Shown here piece by piece: positions 61,799-64,000 of a DNA stretch of 64,000 bases (the first letter of the stretch is position 1; each line of letters begins with the position of its first letter). A program made the position numbers and the translations under genes. The notes under the pieces are model-generated. The model was not told the origin of the DNA. It saw only the letters and a program-made list of their open reading frames with translations, and ran no database searches. Source of the DNA: Aneurinibacillus tyrosinisolvens (lineage in GTDB: Bacteria > Bacillota > Bacilli > Aneurinibacillales > Aneurinibacillaceae). The stretch spans positions 54,047-118,046 of the forward strand of contig NZ_BBWZ01000012.1 in NCBI RefSeq assembly GCF_001015055.1, in the 5' to 3' direction.

Positions 61799-62115
61799 AT
61801 GGTGTATGCACTGAATCAGAATGGCGCACACGGAACCGTGAGGTGGCCCAAGCAAACCTGCGCCAGTACCGGGGGTTGAAGTTAACTAAGAGAAGAAGAA
61901 GCATCCACCGGATGCGCTATCCGTTGCAACTGATGGATATGGTCAGGTTTGACGGCAAGGACTCTCTTGTCAGCGGGACAAACAACAAAGGCAAAATGAT
62001 TGTGCTGAAAGGCTGTGCGCGGGCACCGTCCGTCAAGAAGGTGAAGGTGGTCAAGTACGGCAAAGGATTTGGCAGGCTGGCAGGGGAAGACCTCCGGGTT
62101 TCCTCCCCCATCTAA
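61799..62115 (+). pseudogene. iscB: IscB with internal deletion
   Basis: ATG 61799, nine bases after AAAGGAG, opens MVYALNQNG, the family's N-terminus (members begin MVYVLNKxGKPLMP). Directly afterwards, in another frame, comes the C-terminal tail of IscB-like proteins: RNREVAQANLRQYRGLK, TKRRRSIHRMRYPLQL, DMVRFDGKDSLVSGTNNKGKM and a basic end. The RuvC, bridge-helix and HNH domains, some 300 or more residues, are missing. The deletion joins the two ends out of frame, so no nuclease can be made. The tail alone is open from 61690 to 62115 but has no start with a ribosome site in its own frame. Confidence 0.68.
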
Positions 62116-62200
62116 AGAAAGGGGGGGCCAATCTGGCCTATTTATGAACCAGTAATGGATTTTCTATCTGGCACTGCTTCCCCAAAAGCAGATCAACATT

Positions 62201-62584
62201 TTAGTCTTTTTTCTTACTAAAGAACGCTAATTCGAAAAAAGACATGGCTAAAGATAAGCCTAGAACAGGAGAAAAATCATAAAGTTCAATTTTTGAAGGT
62301 TTAAAAAAGTAGTTACAAATAAATGTTGCTATACTAAGGAAAATAAACAAAGTAATAAACCGCAAAATTAATTTTTTAAATTCAACCCGATTTAGCTTGA
62401 TTGAATTTATAACAGCTGTACAAGTTAAGTACAAGCCATATGAAAGAAGAAAAATAACATATCCTATAACAAATTTATAAGAGAATGGATTATCAATATT
62501 GTTATATACAATAGATAATGTAATTATTGTGCCTGCTACAAATAAAGTAAACAGAATTAAGTTTGACGAAATATATTTCATCAT
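62201..62584 (-). CDS. Four-helix membrane protein of unknown function
   Basis: A 127-residue protein with four hydrophobic segments (about residues 6-26, 36-58, 70-92, 103-120) and a lysine-rich C-terminus KKKD. GGTGGTGAT lies before the ATG pair. No family is recognised. The codon use is AT-rich like the neighbouring 62.7-kb gene and unlike the 42-60 kb region, suggesting horizontally acquired surroundings. Confidence 0.6.
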   Translation of the reverse strand: MMKYISSNLILFTLFVAGTIITLSIVYNNIDNPFSYKFVIGYVIFLLSYGLYLTCTAVINSIKLNRVEFKKLILRFITLFIFLSIATFICNYFFKPSKIELYDFSPVLGLSLAMSFFELAFFSKKKD

Positions 62585-62744
62585 TTTATCACCACCGTAG
62601 GCTTTTCAATATCTTGGATGCTCTTTGATTATCTCAGAATATAACAACCTTGTTTATTGGTTAATTACAGCTGGGGTGTCATAATTTGTTATATCGCCAA
62701 CACCAAAAGGCGACAATAATGATTTTATAGACAGGTTTATTTGT

Positions 62745-62960
62745 ATGTATCTACCTCTTACTATTCGTTATTTGACCATTCTGTTTGGTTTTTTTGTGAT
62801 TTATTCGATTGTAGGTTATATCGCATTAGGAGATGTTTTTGATAGGTTTAACAGTAAATGGAATATGGCAAATGCAATCATTGGAAATGTTGCTGAGGTT
62901 CTTTTTTATTTATGGTTACGGCGTCATATAATCAAAGTCTCTACTGTGAATAATGAATAG
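62745..62960 (+). CDS. Small membrane protein
   Basis: A 71-residue frame with two hydrophobic segments (RYLTILFGFFVIYSIVGYIA and AIIGNVAEVLFYLWL). The ribosome site is weak (ACAGG), but a good terminator follows directly. No family is recognised; it could be a toxin-like membrane peptide or the relic of a larger protein. Confidence 0.45.
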   Translation: MYLPLTIRYLTILFGFFVIYSIVGYIALGDVFDRFNSKWNMANAIIGNVAEVLFYLWLRRHIIKVSTVNNE

Positions 62961-62961
62961 A

Positions 62962-62993
62962 AAGACCCCCTAAAAATTAGGAGGTCTTATTTT
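62962..62993. terminator. Terminator between the small membrane gene and lipase gene
   Basis: AAGACCCCCTAA and TTAGGAGGTCTT pair around AAA, followed on the plus strand by ATTTTT; the right arm overlaps the lipase stop. Confidence 0.8.
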
Positions 62994-63823
62994 TCACTTG
63001 CGATTTGCCGGTCTAACCAACTTAACATGTCTGCGAAAAATTGTTTTCGACCCAAATCATCAAACGGACGGTGCCGCATAGAATCGTATTCAAACTTCTG
63101 TTTGTCTTGGGAACCGACAGAGTTAAAGAACTGACGCAGCTTCGTTGGGGGCGTAATTTCATCGTCAAGTCCGTATTGTAACAAAAACGGCATTTCAATA
63201 GAATGTGCTTGGTTCATTAAGCCTGATAGCGTTTGAATTAAACCGCGCCCCAAACCAGGTGTTACCGTATTGTGACGCAGGACATCAGAACTAAGTCTGG
63301 TAATCATTTCTGGGTCTTGTGTTAATAAATGTAGATTACTGGATTTTTCAATCGTATAATCTGGTTTAAGCTTACCCATTAAGGCAATAAGTAATTTCTC
63401 TATCGGTTTAACTTCATAAGAAACGGCAGGGGCAATTGCAACAAGTCCCGCAATATCTGCACCATGATATAAAGAATAGTCGAGGCTAATAACCCCGCCA
63501 AGGCTATGTGCCACGATATACAGTGGCAGTTCAGAAAGCTCTGAAGTTACTAGCTTCCGAAACTCGTGTAAATCCCCCCTATATTCTTCCCATGTCCGAA
63601 TAAATCCCCTTGTACCCGAACTTTTTCCATGCCCGCGCAAATCAAAAGCATAAGCGATATATTCATGTTCTACCAGGCATGCACAAAGGTTCTGTAACCC
63701 GCCACTATGGTCGCCATGTCCATGTACTACAATAACTGCCGCTTTTGGAACCCCTTTTGGTTTAAAGACGCGATAAAATAGTTCAGCTCCCTTAACGCCA
63801 TAAAATGTCCCTTCCATTGTCAT
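62987..63823 (-). CDS. Monoacylglycerol lipase/lysophospholipase-like hydrolase
   Basis: A 278-residue alpha/beta hydrolase of the serine aminopeptidase S33/lysophospholipase group, started at ATG 63823 behind GGAGGG. VVHGHGDHSGG provides the oxyanion hole, DLRGHGKSSGTRG is the family turn, VAHSLGGVISL is the nucleophile elbow (Ser about residue 111), YGLDDEITPP holds the acid and DSMRHRPFDD the His. All catalytic residues are present. It likely cleaves monoacylglycerols or lysophospholipids in the cytosol. Confidence 0.9.
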   Translation of the reverse strand: MTMEGTFYGVKGAELFYRVFKPKGVPKAAVIVVHGHGDHSGGLQNLCACLVEHEYIAYAFDLRGHGKSSGTRGFIRTWEEYRGDLHEFRKLVTSELSELPLYIVAHSLGGVISLDYSLYHGADIAGLVAIAPAVSYEVKPIEKLLIALMGKLKPDYTIEKSSNLHLLTQDPEMITRLSSDVLRHNTVTPGLGRGLIQTLSGLMNQAHSIEMPFLLQYGLDDEITPPTKLRQFFNSVGSQDKQKFEYDSMRHRPFDDLGRKQFFADMLSWLDRQIASEK

Positions 63824-63841
63824 CAAAGAAATCCCTCCTTT

Positions 63842-64000
63842 TTAGTTCAAAAAGCTTTTTGCTCCACAACAATATAAAATGATAGCTTGGTGAACATAAA
63901 TTAGATTCTTTTTAAATGCATACCCGACAAAATAATTTGAAGAAATAGCATTTTCGCTAACCTCTTCATTTCTAAAAAATGGCGGACATGGATTTAATAT
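63842..64000 (-). CDS. Possible C-terminal end of a gene cut by the window
   Basis: One minus-strand frame is open from the window edge to TAA 63842, only nine bases before the GGAGG of the lipase gene. It reads NPCPPFFRNEEVSENAIS and ends IILYCCGAKSFLN. Length and composition neither prove nor exclude coding; the close spacing to the lipase start is the main argument. Confidence 0.3.
   Translation of the reverse strand: MLNPCPPFFRNEEVSENAISSNYFVGYAFKKNLIYVHQAIILYCCGAKSFLN

Larger units (their letters stand above)
61637..62138 (+). mobile_element. Miniature IscB/HEARO element
   Basis: An approximately 500-bp unit comprising the omega-RNA scaffold and an internally deleted iscB, ending near a GGCC-AATCT-GGCC hairpin at 62126-62138 that may be the right end. 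There is no TnpA, so it would depend on a transposase elsewhere. Ends are approximate, since elements of the IS200/IS605 type have subterminal hairpins and no target duplication. Confidence 0.5.

Overview
The window looks like chromosome from a spore-forming, Gram-positive member of the Bacillales, probably a Paenibacillaceae relative such as Aneurinibacillus or Brevibacillus (the genus is inference). The grounds are strong GGAGG-type ribosome sites, TTG and GTG starts, a FapR-type box in front of fabH, a spore cortex-lytic enzyme gene (yaaH/sleL), sporulation-type kinase and coat-like families, and Bacillales-specific small families (DUF3951, DUF3886, DUF3231, DUF309).

Region 1 (1-1.3 kb) holds the end of a fluoride channel gene, a small secreted protein and a DedA protein. 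Region 2 (1.3-22.8 kb) is a large type I-B CRISPR-Cas island: cas6-cas8b1-cas7-cas5-cas3-cas4-cas1-cas2 in one minus-strand operon (17422 to 9345), followed by a leader and 26 repeats (7493-9153). A decayed array of the same repeat lies at 1636-2045, separated by a 5.4-kb block of plasmid-like genes (2046-7492). A second, 35-repeat array with its own leader (20056-22316) has a repeat differing at one base. Both the trailer-side flank and the leader are duplicated between the two loci. ctaA and a lipoprotein gene lie between them. An IS4-type element (22838-24376) closes the island.

Region 3 (24.4-37.3 kb) is mostly housekeeping and accessory metabolism: DUF72, pdxK, a 3-hydroxyisobutyrate dehydrogenase-like gene, a decayed AEC permease, a MocR-type regulator lacking its PLP lysine, fabH, a cvfC-like HEAT-repeat gene, a PAS histidine kinase, an MFS exporter and 3-methyladenine glycosylase.

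Region 4 (37.4-42.5 kb) is the most striking. A yaaH/sleL spore cortex-lytic gene is cut in two by a 3.8-kb element carrying a large serine recombinase and an S-layer-homology protein. Precise removal of 38294-42102 restores a 430-residue protein. This is the layout of skin-like elements excised during sporulation.

Region 5 (42.6-60.4 kb) carries a gamma-glutamylcyclotransferase-like gene, AlaX, a MUG-type glycosylase, an NRDE protein, a PD-(D/E)XK nuclease, a hydrolase-TetR pair with two operators, corA, and a five-gene catabolic operon (GntR, MFS, Ldh-type dehydrogenase, FAH hydrolase, HpcH aldolase). Region 6 (60.6-64 kb) is lower in GC and contains a relic of an IscB/HEARO element: a complete-looking omega-RNA followed by an IscB reading frame from which the catalytic domains have been deleted.

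Several genes (cvfC-like, histidine kinase, serine recombinase, yqkE-like, SDR) are each exactly one base out of frame, four of them at homopolymer runs. That pattern may be assembly error rather than biology and affects how the pseudogenes should be read.
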